A stretch of DNA of 21,183 nt, taken from assembly GCA_900552295.1 (NCBI GenBank), contig URZB01000002.1, positions 1-21,183 of the forward strand, written 5' to 3'. Under the pieces are notes generated by a model. It was not told where the DNA came from and searched no databases. It saw only the letters and a list, made by a program, of their open reading frames with translations. Below, piece by piece: positions 5,991 to 13,757 of the stretch. The number at the start of each line of letters is the position of its first letter. Position 1 is the first letter of the stretch. The position numbers and the translations under genes are program-made. Source of the stretch: an uncultured Collinsella sp. Its GTDB lineage: Bacteria > Actinomycetota > Coriobacteriia > Coriobacteriales > Coriobacteriaceae.

Positions 5991-8444
5991 ATGCGGCATG
6001 TGCATATTCATGTGACGGGCATTGTGCAGGGCGTTGGCATGCGGCCATTTGTGTATCGCGAGGCTATGGCGCATGGCATTTGCGGCTGGGTGCTCAACGC
6101 GGGCGATGGCGTGCACATCGAGGCGCATGCTTCGGTCGAGGCACTCGACGGCTTTGTCGCCGCGCTGTCGGAGCATGCGCCTGCCGCGGCCCGCGTTGAG
6201 CATGTCGCTGTTGCAGACCTGGAGTCCGACGCTTGGGATGCCGACGATGAGCAGGCCTTTCGTATCGTAGCGTCGCAGGATCAGACCGTGCACACGACGC
6301 TCATCTCACCCGACATCGCCACGTGCGACGACTGTCTGCGCGAACTGTTCGACCCCGCCGACCGACGCTATCACTACCCCTTTATCAACTGCACCAACTG
6401 CGGGCCGCGCTTTACCATCATCCGGTCGCTGCCTTATGACCGAGCGGCCACGTCGATGGACTGCTTTCCCATGTGCCCCGAGTGCGCCGCAGAGTATGGC
6501 GACCAGCTTGACCGGCGCTTTCATGCGCAGCCCGATGCCTGCTTTGACTGCGGGCCACATATTACATGGCGCGAGGCGGCGGGCGACATGGGGATCGAAG
6601 GCCCGGGGGCGACGCCAGCCGTCGGCAGCACGCGCGAAACCAGCGATGCCATTATCGACCGCTGTGTCGAGCTGCTGGCCAGCGGCGGTATTGTCGCCAT
6701 CAAGGGCCTGGGCGGATTCCATCTGGCCTGCAACGCCGCCAATGAGCAGGCGGTGGTCGAGCTGCGCCGTCGCAAGCGCCGCAGCAACAAGCCGCTTGCC
6801 GTTATGGTGCGCAGCCTTGCCGATACTGAACGCCTGTGCCATGTCGATGATGCCGAGCGTGGCTTGCTAACCGGCAGCATCCGCCCCATCGTGCTGTTGC
6901 GCCGGCGTGCTGTTGGCGAGGGAGATTCCCCCGACGCCCTTACACTCGCGCCATCCGTCGCGCACGATTTACCCGAGCTCGGCGTCATGCTCCCCTACAC
7001 CCCGCTTCAACATTTACTGCTCGCCGCGGCCGCGTCGCATGACATGCACGCGCTGGTCATGACCAGCGGAAACCTGAGCGAGGAACCTATCGAAACTGAT
7101 GACGGCCTCGCTTGGGAACACCTCGTTGCCGCCGGCATTGCCGACGCGCTGCTCGGCAACGACCGCGCGATCCTCTCGCGCTACGACGACTCCGTGGTGC
7201 GTGTGGTCGGTGGGGTCGTTATGCCCGTGCGCCGCGCTCGCGGATATGCGCCTCGACCGTTGCCGCTGCCGGCACTCAACGGCACTGTACCCTGCGTGCT
7301 CGCCTGCGGCCCACAGCAAAAGGCAACGATCGCGCTCACGCGTGAAGGGACGAACGGCGAGGCAACCTGTTTTGTGTCGCAGCATATTGGCGATGTCGAA
7401 AACGGCGAGACCTTCGATGCCTGGAACGCCGCGCGCACGCGCTTGGAAGATCTCTTTGACTTGATGCCCGCCGCGCTGGCCTGCGACTTGCACCCCAGCT
7501 ACCTATCGAGTCAGTGGGCGCGCGAGCAGGCGCGAAAATGCAATCTGCCGCTCGTCGAGGTGCAGCACCATCATGCGCATATCGCGAGCGTAATGGCCGA
7601 GGCTATCGCCGCGGGCCAGCTTACAACCGACGCGCGCGTGCTCGGCATTGCCTTTGATGGTACGGGGGCGGGCACCGACGGAACCATTTGGGGCGGCGAG
7701 TTCCTTGTCGCCGGCCTTGCCGATTTTGAACGCGTCGCGCACCTGCGCACCTGGGCGCTACCAGGCGGTGCCGCATCCGTGCGTGATGCCCGACGCAATG
7801 CCTTTGCTCTGCTGAGCGAGCTCGGCCTGCTCGAGCACCCGGGTGCCGCGGAACTATTGGGCACCCTCGATGAGCAGACGCGCAGCATCACGGCTAAGAT
7901 GATCGAGCGGAACCTCAACAGCCCACGCACGAGCAGTATGGGACGTCTCTTTGACACCGCCGCTGCAGTTTTGGGCATTTGCGGGCAGGCAACCTACGAA
8001 GGCGAGCCCGCCATTGAGCTCGAAGCCGCCGCCTGGCGCGCGCTCGGCGGTACGACCGTTCGTCTCGACGACAATCATGCAGGCGTATTCACGTCTGCCG
8101 ACGACTCCCCCATCTTGGACCCCCAACCGCTCATCGAAGCTCTTCTGAATGGAATCGAAGCAGGCGCGCCGGTCGACAGGCTCGCCCTCGGATTTCACAT
8201 CGCCATTACGCACGCTACGACCCACGTCGCGTGCGAGATCTGTGAGCGCGAAGGCCTCGATACCGTCGCGCTCTCGGGCGGTGTGTTCATGAACCGGCTT
8301 TTGCTTCAGCTCCTTACCCACGAACTCAAAGACGCCGGTCTTGCCGTCTTGGTCCCCCACGCTGTGCCCGTCAACGACGGCTGCATCGCCTACGGTCAGG
8401 CCGCCATCGCTCGCGCTTGCCTCGCGCAGACGGCGTCGAGATAG
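5991..8444 (+). CDS. hypF: Carbamoyltransferase HypF
   Basis: Makes the CN ligands of the [NiFe]-hydrogenase iron: it activates carbamoyl phosphate with ATP and passes the carbamoyl group to the C-terminal Cys of HypE. The 817-aa protein has all domains in order. An acylphosphatase domain (1-92) has VQGVGMRPFVYREA. Four CxxC zinc pairs are at 112/115, 134/137, 162/165 and 184/187. A YrdC-like domain (about 205-385) has KGLGGFHLACNA, KRRSNKPLAVM and SGNLSEEPI. A Kae1-like domain has HHHAH at 526-530, FDGTGAGTDG and LSGGVFMN from 761. The ATG at 5991 has AAGGAGGG upstream and is preferred to the ATG at 5976. It follows nikR after 29 bp. Confidence 0.97.
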   Translation: MRHVHIHVTGIVQGVGMRPFVYREAMAHGICGWVLNAGDGVHIEAHASVEALDGFVAALSEHAPAAARVEHVAVADLESDAWDADDEQAFRIVASQDQTVHTTLISPDIATCDDCLRELFDPADRRYHYPFINCTNCGPRFTIIRSLPYDRAATSMDCFPMCPECAAEYGDQLDRRFHAQPDACFDCGPHITWREAAGDMGIEGPGATPAVGSTRETSDAIIDRCVELLASGGIVAIKGLGGFHLACNAANEQAVVELRRRKRRSNKPLAVMVRSLADTERLCHVDDAERGLLTGSIRPIVLLRRRAVGEGDSPDALTLAPSVAHDLPELGVMLPYTPLQHLLLAAAASHDMHALVMTSGNLSEEPIETDDGLAWEHLVAAGIADALLGNDRAILSRYDDSVVRVVGGVVMPVRRARGYAPRPLPLPALNGTVPCVLACGPQQKATIALTREGTNGEATCFVSQHIGDVENGETFDAWNAARTRLEDLFDLMPAALACDLHPSYLSSQWAREQARKCNLPLVEVQHHHAHIASVMAEAIAAGQLTTDARVLGIAFDGTGAGTDGTIWGGEFLVAGLADFERVAHLRTWALPGGAASVRDARRNAFALLSELGLLEHPGAAELLGTLDEQTRSITAKMIERNLNSPRTSSMGRLFDTAAAVLGICGQATYEGEPAIELEAAAWRALGGTTVRLDDNHAGVFTSADDSPILDPQPLIEALLNGIEAGAPVDRLALGFHIAITHATTHVACEICEREGLDTVALSGGVFMNRLLLQLLTHELKDAGLAVLVPHAVPVNDGCIAYGQAAIARACLAQTASR

Positions 8445-8575
8445 ACTGTTTTGCCAGCCCGCGCGCCGCCGTCTCACAGGTGTAACGCGTTTGCTCGTGA
8501 CTCCTGCGAGCGCTACCATCAAACGATGGATTATTCAGTGCCTATCCAGCGCAAAACGTATAAAAGGGAAACATT

Positions 8576-8836
8576 ATGTGCCTTGCCGTTCCCGGTAAAG
8601 TGGTCAAACGCGACGACGACCTTAAGGCGACCGTCGACATGATGGGCATCGAGCGCCCCGTTTCGCTGCGCCTCGTGCCGACGGCGCAGGTCGGCGACTA
8701 TATTCTCGTGCACGCCGGCTTTGGCATTCAGATTGTCGACGAGCAGGAAGCCCAGGAGACACTCGAGCTCGTCAATACCATGGCCGAGCTGGCCGAAGAG
8801 GACCAGCTCGCCACCAACCCGGCTGAGGCATACTAG
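8576..8836 (+). CDS. hypC: Hydrogenase maturation chaperone HypC
   Basis: A small chaperone that, with HypD, carries the Fe(CN)2CO unit and delivers it to the hydrogenase large subunit. The 86-aa protein begins with the signature MCLAVPGKV; C2, exposed after loss of the initiator Met, is the functional residue. The OB-fold-like core ends at about residue 70 and an acidic helical tail follows, normal for the family. ATG 8576 is preceded by AAAGGGAAA. The stop TAG shares one base with the GTG start of hypD, giving strict coupling. A 131-bp gap separates it from hypF; there is a GCTCG/CGAGC mini-hairpin there but no convincing internal promoter. Confidence 0.96.
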   Translation: MCLAVPGKVVKRDDDLKATVDMMGIERPVSLRLVPTAQVGDYILVHAGFGIQIVDEQEAQETLELVNTMAELAEEDQLATNPAEAY

Positions 8837-9948
8837 TGGCGGCGGCGCAGCCGGTTCGCTCCGGTATCGACTTTTCGGCATTTCGCGACCCCAAGCTGGC
8901 TCGCGAGCTCATCGAGCGTATTCATGAGCTTGTCGGCAACCGCAGCATCAACCTTATGGAAGTCTGCGGTACACATACCGTGAGCATTGGCCGCTATGGC
9001 TTTCGCTCCATTATGCCGACGGGACTCAAACTGCTAAGCGGCCCGGGGTGCCCCGTTTGCGTCACCGCCAACCGCGACATCGATCACGCAATCGCGCTTT
9101 CCAACATGGACGGCGCCATCATCACCACCTTTGGCGACATGATGCGCGTGCCCGGATCGTCCACCTCGCTTGCCGCGCAAAAGGCGGCGGGGCGCGACAT
9201 CCGCATCGTCTACTCTCCGCTCGACGCACTCGACATTGCCGAGCAAAATCCCGAACGCCCGGTCATCTTTATGGGCGTCGGCTTTGAGACCACAACGCCC
9301 ACCATTGCCGCCGCTATCCTGGAGGCCGACGCGCGCGGGCTCCAGAACTTCTCGGTCTACTGTGCTCACAAGACCACGCCGCCGGCTCTGCGTGCGATCT
9401 CCAACGACCCCGAGACGACCATCGACGGCTTTATCCTGCCTGGTCACGTCGCTACCATCACAGGCCTGGCACCCTTTAGCTTTTTGGTCGACGAGTTCAA
9501 TACCCCGGGCGTGGTCACGGGATTTGAGCCGGTCGATATCCTGCAGGGCATCTGCATGCTGGTCCAGATGGTTGTCGAGGACAAGCCCGCGATTGGCAAC
9601 GCCTACCGCCGTGGCGTCAACGCTGGCGGCAATCCCGTAGCTCGCCAGCTGGTCGAGCAGGTATTTGAGCCGTGCGACACCACGTGGCGCGGGCTGGGAC
9701 CGATTGCCAACTCGGGTCTTTCCATCCGACCCGAATTCGCGCGCTTTGATGCCGACGCCCGCTTTGACGTGCCCATTGAACCGACGGTCGAGCCACGCGG
9801 GTGCCGCTGCGGCGACGTGCTGCGCGGTGCCATCACGCCGAGCGACTGCCCGTTGTTCGGCCACGCATGTACGCCCGAACACCCCGTCGGCCCCTGCATG
9901 GTGAGCTCTGAAGGCAGCTGCGCGGCGTACTTTAGATACCACGGCTAG
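8836..9948 (+). CDS. hypD: Hydrogenase maturation protein HypD
   Basis: A [4Fe-4S] scaffold protein of 370 aa on which, together with HypC, the Fe(CN)2CO cofactor is assembled. Signature motifs are present: MEVCGTHT with C44, GPGCPVC with C72 and C75, GVGFETTTP in the middle, and the C-terminal cluster motif (CRCGDVLRG, DCPLFG, C-TPEHPVGPCMVSSEGSCAAYF). Start GTG 8836 overlaps the hypC stop by one base. The first ten residues are variable, and homology begins at IDFSAFRDP. It is followed by hypE after 48 bp. Length and motifs are complete; nothing suggests damage. Confidence 0.97.
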   Translation: MAAAQPVRSGIDFSAFRDPKLARELIERIHELVGNRSINLMEVCGTHTVSIGRYGFRSIMPTGLKLLSGPGCPVCVTANRDIDHAIALSNMDGAIITTFGDMMRVPGSSTSLAAQKAAGRDIRIVYSPLDALDIAEQNPERPVIFMGVGFETTTPTIAAAILEADARGLQNFSVYCAHKTTPPALRAISNDPETTIDGFILPGHVATITGLAPFSFLVDEFNTPGVVTGFEPVDILQGICMLVQMVVEDKPAIGNAYRRGVNAGGNPVARQLVEQVFEPCDTTWRGLGPIANSGLSIRPEFARFDADARFDVPIEPTVEPRGCRCGDVLRGAITPSDCPLFGHACTPEHPVGPCMVSSEGSCAAYFRYHG

Positions 9949-9996
9949 CCCGGACGCACCCGCACGCTGGCACCACCCACGATTGGAGTTTTCGAT

Positions 9997-11031
9997 ATGT
10001 CCCGTACTGCCACCGATAGCACTGTCCTGCTGGGCCACGGCTCCGGCGGTCAGATGATGAAGCGCATTATCGATGAGGTCTTTCTGGATGCCTTTGGGTC
10101 GCCCGAGCTACTTGCGGGCAACGACGCCGGTGTCGCCGCGCTGCCCGCAAGCGGGCGAATCGCCATGTCGACCGACAGCTTTGTGGTAACGCCGCAGTTC
10201 TTCCCCGGCGGCAATATCGGTCGCCTCGCCGTATGCGGAACCGTCAACGACGTCGCGACCTCGGGCGCTAACGTGCGCTACCTCTCATGCGGTTTTATCC
10301 TCGAAGAGGGCTATCCCATGGACAAGCTGCGCCAGATTGTGCAGACCATGGCCGAAACGGCACATGAGGCAGGCGTGAAGATTATCACCGGCGACACCAA
10401 GGTGGTCGAGCGTGGCGGTGCCGACGGCGTCTACATCAATACCGCCGGCGTGGGCGAAGTGCCCGCGGGCGTAGCGCTCAGCGGTGCAAACTGCCGGCCC
10501 GGCGATGTCATCTTGGTCTCGGGTACGCTGGGCGACCACGGCATCGCCATCATGAGCCAGCGCGAGGGCTTGGCGTTTTCGAGCAACATTGAAAGCGACG
10601 CTGCGCCGCTCAATCATCTGATTGCCGACGTGCTCGCCGCCGCCCCCGACACCCGCTGCTTCCGCGACCCCACGCGCGGTGGCCTGGCATCCACGCTCAA
10701 CGAGTTTGCCCAGGCCAGCGGCGTTGCCATGGAGATCGACGAGGATGCCGTGCCCGTGCGCCCCGACGTGCAGGCGGCATGTGAGATGCTCGGCTACGAC
10801 GTTCTGCAGGTAGCAAACGAAGGCAAGATGGTCGCCGTGGTGCCGGCCGAGCAGGCCGATGCCGCGCTGGCGGCTATGCGCGCCGCGCGCTACGGCGAGA
10901 ATGCCGCCATCATCGGTCGCGTGCTGCCGCTTGCCGAGGGCGCTCGACCCGCCGTGCGCGTACGCACCGGCTGGGGATCGACCCGCATCCTCGACATGCT
11001 CGTGGGAGAGCAGCTGCCGAGAATTTGCTAG
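9997..11031 (+). CDS. hypE: Hydrogenase maturation protein HypE
   Basis: A PurM/ThiL-like ATPase that dehydrates the carbamoyl group on its C-terminal Cys to a thiocyanate, the direct CN donor. It has 344 aa. The N-terminal LLGHGSGGQMM, the NDAG and STDSFVVTP segments, and GGNIGRLAVCGTVNDVATSGA are typical. The chain ends in PRIC, so the acceptor C344 is intact. The start at 9997 has TTGGAG upstream. It is the last gene of the operon; a GC hairpin follows the stop by six bases. hypA, hypB and any hydrogenase subunit are missing here, so maturation must also use genes elsewhere. Confidence 0.97.
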   Translation: MSRTATDSTVLLGHGSGGQMMKRIIDEVFLDAFGSPELLAGNDAGVAALPASGRIAMSTDSFVVTPQFFPGGNIGRLAVCGTVNDVATSGANVRYLSCGFILEEGYPMDKLRQIVQTMAETAHEAGVKIITGDTKVVERGGADGVYINTAGVGEVPAGVALSGANCRPGDVILVSGTLGDHGIAIMSQREGLAFSSNIESDAAPLNHLIADVLAAAPDTRCFRDPTRGGLASTLNEFAQASGVAMEIDEDAVPVRPDVQAACEMLGYDVLQVANEGKMVAVVPAEQADAALAAMRAARYGENAAIIGRVLPLAEGARPAVRVRTGWGSTRILDMLVGEQLPRIC

Positions 11032-11037
11032 GGCGGA

Positions 11038-11056
11038 ATCGCGCGGTCGGCGCGAT
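11038..11056. terminator. Hairpin after hypE
   Basis: ATCGCGC (11038-11044) and GCGCGAT (11050-11056) are perfect 7-bp arms with a GGTCG loop, six bases after the hypE stop. There is no U-run, so it may be a 3'-end stabiliser rather than a strong intrinsic terminator. The downstream TATTAT (11115-11120) is a possible -10 for the next gene. Confidence 0.35.
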
Positions 11057-11155
11057 GTGGCTTGATATCCCTGGAGATGTTCAGATTCCAAGCGCGCCCA
11101 ACGCGGAAGCCCAGTATTATGAGGTGCGTTTTGAAACCCAATGACGGGAGCTTTC

Positions 11156-11824
11156 ATGGCAGCAGCTTTTTCCCATGTGATCTTTGACCTGGACGGCACC
11201 ATCCTCAACACGATCGAGGACCTGGCGGCCGCCGGCAACCACACCTGCGAGATGCACGGCTGGCCCACGTTTGCCGTGGACGAGTACCGCTACAAGGTGG
11301 GAAACGGCATGCTCAAGCTGGTCGAGCGCTTTATGCCCGCCGAGTACGCGGGCGACGGCCGCATGTTTGAGCAGACGCTTGCTGAGTTTAGAGCTTATTA
11401 CGGCGAGCACAAGGAGGACCACACCTCACCCTACGCCGGCACGATTGAGATGCTCGACCGTCTGCGCGCAGCGGGCGTTCAGCTTGCCGTGCTCACCAAC
11501 AAGGATCATATTTCGGCAGCCCCGCTTATCGAGAAATACTTTGGCTCTGAGCGCTTTGCGCTGGTGCAGGGCCGTGTCGATGCGTTTCCGCCCAAGCCCG
11601 AAGCACCCGTCACGCTGCATGTGATGGAGGAGCTGGGCGCCGATCCGGCAACCACGCTCTATGTGGGCGATTCCAATGTCGATATCCTGACCGGCCACAA
11701 CGCCGGCCTTAAGAGCGCGGGCGTCAGCTGGGGCTTCCGCGGCCGCGCAGAGCTGGAGGCCGCCGGCGCCGACTACGTGGTGGACACCCAGGACGAGCTA
11801 GCGGCGCTGATTCTGGGCGAGTAA
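11156..11824 (+). CDS. HAD-family phosphatase, phosphoglycolate-phosphatase-like
   Basis: A haloacid-dehalogenase superfamily phosphatase of the Gph/PGP type, 222 aa. Motif I is DLDGTI (11-16) with nucleophile D11 and acid/base D13. Motif II is LTNKD (113-117), the motif III lysine is K147 (PKP), and motif IV is GDSNVD (171-176). An alpha-helical C1 cap lies between motifs I and II. The start at 11156 has GGGAG five bases before it; an ATG fifteen bases earlier has no ribosome-binding site. It is likely monocistronic. The substrate is not evident: 2-phosphoglycolate, pyrophosphate or another small phosphate are all possible for this subfamily. Confidence 0.9.
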   Translation: MAAAFSHVIFDLDGTILNTIEDLAAAGNHTCEMHGWPTFAVDEYRYKVGNGMLKLVERFMPAEYAGDGRMFEQTLAEFRAYYGEHKEDHTSPYAGTIEMLDRLRAAGVQLAVLTNKDHISAAPLIEKYFGSERFALVQGRVDAFPPKPEAPVTLHVMEELGADPATTLYVGDSNVDILTGHNAGLKSAGVSWGFRGRAELEAAGADYVVDTQDELAALILGE

Positions 11825-11866
11825 CGAGCGACACTGCTTAACGCAGCTGCGACAATTCTTCCGCGC

Positions 11867-11912
11867 GGAAAGCGCATCCCGTTTTGGAGCTCCGGAATGG
11901 GATATGCTTTCC
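11867..11912. repeat. 46-bp imperfect palindrome
   Basis: The arms begin GGAAAGCGCATCCC and end GGGATATGCTTTCC, with GGAGCTCC at the centre. It lies 43 bp after the phosphatase stop. The module CGCATCCCGTTT recurs in direct orientation at about 11935. Confidence 0.6.
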
Positions 11913-11958
11913 GTTTGAGGCGCATCAGGGAAACCGCATCCCGTTTCAGAGCAATATT

Positions 11959-12036
11959 CCGGGTCGCACTTTCCGCAACCCACCCCATCCGGAAAATGCG
12001 ACCCACTATTCGGCCAAAAACCGGGTCGCATCTTCC
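11959..12036. repeat. Three copies of a GGGTCGCA-TTTCC module
   Basis: GGGTCGCACTTTCCG (from 11961) is followed by a near-perfect inverted copy ending TGCGACCC at 12004, and a third copy in direct orientation starts at 12022. The first two can form a 15-16-bp hairpin with a mismatch. Confidence 0.6.
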
Positions 12037-12059
12037 CAAGCACTCGATGCAACGCTGGC

Positions 12060-12112
12060 ACAAGGAGTGTCCCCAACTACCGGCAGAAAAGGAACGTCCC
12101 CAGCTGCCGCCT
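12060..12112. repeat. Tandem pair of about 26-bp GTCCCC repeats
   Basis: Two direct units, AAGGAGTGTCCCCAACTACC and AAGGAACGTCCCCAGCTGCC, follow each other at 12062 and 12088. The second unit also precedes the related element at 15548 as GAACGTCCCC. They appear to be an intergenic repeat family, not coding DNA. Confidence 0.6.
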
Positions 12113-12348
12113 TCCCAATGACTACTTCAGCGATGGCAACGTCGCAGGTAAAAGTGCCACTTTAAGCCAACCAAGGGAACGACGTTGTTTTGGCAACGAC
12201 AGCGAAAGCCCGCCAGAGCGAGCAAGGTACCTTGAAACGAGGCGGCATTGACCTTTTGGTCATGCCGCCGAAGTTGAAAGGCAGATTGCCGCTCTGGCGG
12301 GCTTGCAGCGTCGAGCAGTTGCGGCGTTTGGTAAAACGCCGCAACGAA
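12113..12348 (-). repeat. Structured intergenic element, copy A
   Basis: This roughly 236-bp block ends one base before the stop codon of the minus-strand lipoprotein gene. It is related to 15548-15785. Read on the plus strand it has P1, AGCCCGCCAGAGC (12207-12219) paired with 12291-12303, a perfect 13 bp. P2 is GGCGGCAT-T-GACC (12241-12253), loop TTTT, paired with 12258-12269 and leaving one bulged T. P3 is CAAGGTACCTTG (12223-12234). P4 is a 12-bp hairpin at 12318-12345. Arm sequences differ from copy B while pairing is kept. On the minus strand the transcript meets P4 first, directly after the stop. It may be a 3'-UTR RNA, a bidirectional transcription barrier or a MITE-like mobile palindrome. 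A 60-codon frame without ribosome-binding site also crosses it. Confidence 0.7.
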
Positions 12349-12906
12349 CTAGCTCAGCATTGCATCCATCATCTCGGAGTTGACGGAGTCGTCGGCAGAC
12401 CACTCGCCATCGTCGTTGCAGGTGTACTTGAAGATAACCGTGGTCTTCCTGGGCTCGGTGGCCTTGGTCACATCGACCATAACCTGACCGGCCATCTTGT
12501 ACAGCTCGTCATCGGAAGGAACCGTGTCAAGCGCAGCGACCTTCTCCTGATACTGGGTGGAGAAGTCCTCGACGATCTTGTTCATAGACTTGCAGGTGAT
12601 GGAGACCTCGGCGGTCGCGACACCCTTGTCTTCGTCGACCGTCACGTCGCCGATCTTGTAGTCAAAGCCCTCGAGATAGGTCTTGGCATACTCCTTGGGA
12701 TCGATACCCAGCTGCTCGAACTCGTCGCCCGAAGCCTCCTCCAGACCAGAGAGGAAGTCGTCGCCACCGTTCTTGACCTCGTCAAACTGAGTCGTAAGAT
12801 CCTCGGTGATGAGCTCCTCAACCGAAGGACCTCCACAGCCGGAAAGCACGACCACACATGCAACCAAGACGGCCATGAGGGGTGCAAGCAGCAGCCTCTT
12901 TTTCAT
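12349..12906 (-). CDS. Lipoprotein of unknown function
   Basis: A secreted, membrane-anchored protein of 185 aa. It has a lipoprotein signal peptide: positively charged MKKR, a hydrophobic core to residue 20, and the lipobox LSGC with the acylated cysteine at C24. The mature part is acidic, helix- and strand-rich, with two further cysteines. It resembles the small Coriobacteriia/Firmicutes lipoproteins annotated with DUF4878- or DUF5105-like domains, but I cannot confirm the family. ATG 12906 has GGGAGG eight bases upstream; the longer frame to 13125 runs through the promoter and is rejected. A candidate promoter lies at 12972-13001. The stop codon abuts the structured repeat, which probably ends the transcript. 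Confidence 0.85.
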   Translation of the reverse strand: MKKRLLLAPLMAVLVACVVVLSGCGGPSVEELITEDLTTQFDEVKNGGDDFLSGLEEASGDEFEQLGIDPKEYAKTYLEGFDYKIGDVTVDEDKGVATAEVSITCKSMNKIVEDFSTQYQEKVAALDTVPSDDELYKMAGQVMVDVTKATEPRKTTVIFKYTCNDDGEWSADDSVNSEMMDAMLS

Positions 12907-12971
12907 GTTGTTCCTCCCAATGAGCGGCACTGCGCTTCCCAGACGCGGCGCACGTTGTAATAAGTAAGCCC

Positions 12972-13001
12972 ATACTATCCGCTTATGAACACCCTCGGCA
13001 A
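12972..13001 (-). promoter_or_regulatory. Candidate promoter of the lipoprotein gene
   Basis: On the minus strand TTGCCG (plus 12996-13001) and TAGTAT (plus 12972-12977) are spaced by 18 bp, about 65 bp before the ATG. Confidence 0.35.
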
Positions 13002-13085
13002 CGCGAAGGCACGGTCGGTTCGTTTTAGCGTCCGAACGGTTTGCAAGCCCGCCCAACGTGCAATAAAACGCTTTCCCGCGGTGCA

Positions 13086-13118
13086 ATAAAAAAGGTGGCC
13101 GGAAAACCCGACCACCCT
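13086..13118 (-). terminator. Rho-independent terminator of the EIIA gene
   Basis: On the minus strand GGTGGTCGG, loop GTTTT, CCGGCCACC, then six T's. The stem has 9 pairs including one G-U. It starts 27 bases after the EIIA stop, so the lipoprotein gene is transcribed separately. Confidence 0.88.
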
Positions 13119-13142
13119 TGCACATCCTTTGGATGCCGCAAT

Positions 13143-13679
13143 TTACTTGCGGACGACCTTAACGATGGCGTCACCGGCGGCGACAGCGGAGTCGGCCTCG
13201 ACGGCGAGTTCGACATCGGCAAACTCGGCGGTGTTGGACACGGCCACGACGACGCAGTCCTTGTAACCGGCAGCAGCGATCTTGGCACGGTCGATCTTGA
13301 GAATGGGCTGGCCGGCCTTCACGACGTCGTCGGCCTTGACGAAGCCCTCGAAGCCGTCGCCGTTCATGTTGACGGTATCGACGCCAACGTGCACCAGAAC
13401 CTCGATGCCGCTATCGGACTGCAAGCCCACGGCGTGACCCATGGTGACGGTCACCTTACCGTCGCAGGGAGCGTAGACCAGATCGTCCTCGGGCCACACG
13501 GCACAGCCCTTGCCCAGAACCTCGCCACCAAAGACGGGATCGGGCACGTCGGCCATCTTGATGACCTTGCCCTTGACGGGCGAGCACAGCACGTCGGCGC
13601 CAGCAGAAGCAGAGATGGAGGCCGGAGCAGCGGCAGCCGCGGGCTCAGCCTTCTTCTTGAACATGTCAAACAGACCCAT
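13143..13679 (-). CDS. PTS glucose-type EIIA domain protein
   Basis: A soluble phosphocarrier of the sugar phosphotransferase system, 178 aa. The N-terminus (MGLFDMFKKK) is amphipathic, as in Crr, followed by an Ala/Pro linker (11-27). The EIIA(Glc) core begins with SPVKGKVIKMADVPDPVFGG. The two active-site histidines are H82 (equivalent to H75 of E. coli Crr, GHAVGLQSDSG) and the phosphorylated H97 (equivalent to H90, LVHVGVDTV). The start at 13679 has GAGGAG seven bases upstream. It stands alone, without HPr, EI or EIIBC, so it may serve several permeases in trans or act as a regulator. It has a strong promoter at 13729-13757 and its own terminator. Confidence 0.94.
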   Translation of the reverse strand: MGLFDMFKKKAEPAAAAAPASISASAGADVLCSPVKGKVIKMADVPDPVFGGEVLGKGCAVWPEDDLVYAPCDGKVTVTMGHAVGLQSDSGIEVLVHVGVDTVNMNGDGFEGFVKADDVVKAGQPILKIDRAKIAAAGYKDCVVVAVSNTAEFADVELAVEADSAVAAGDAIVKVVRK

Positions 13680-13728
13680 ACGTTTTCTCCTCTTGATTAA
13701 GCGCAACGTTGTGCGCATGCCTACGGTA

Positions 13729-13757
13729 ATTATAGTGCCAAATGGTTCAAATGCTAA
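13729..13757 (-). promoter_or_regulatory. Promoter of the EIIA gene
   Basis: On the minus strand TTAGCA (plus 13752-13757), a 17-bp spacer and a perfect TATAAT (plus 13729-13734), about 50 bp before the ATG. A short inverted repeat GCGCA/TGCGC lies in the 5' leader near 13701-13716. Confidence 0.7.

Noticed and set aside
8559..8564. TATAAA as a separate hypC promoter
   Set aside because: It is only 12 bases before the ATG and overlaps the ribosome-binding region; no -35 was found.
11825..12348. CRISPR array
   Set aside because: Repeats are palindromic modules of differing sequence without regular spacers or cas genes.
12190..12960. Plus-strand 256-codon frame
   Set aside because: It covers the structured repeat and the antisense of a lipoprotein with signal peptide and lipobox; it has no Shine-Dalgarno.
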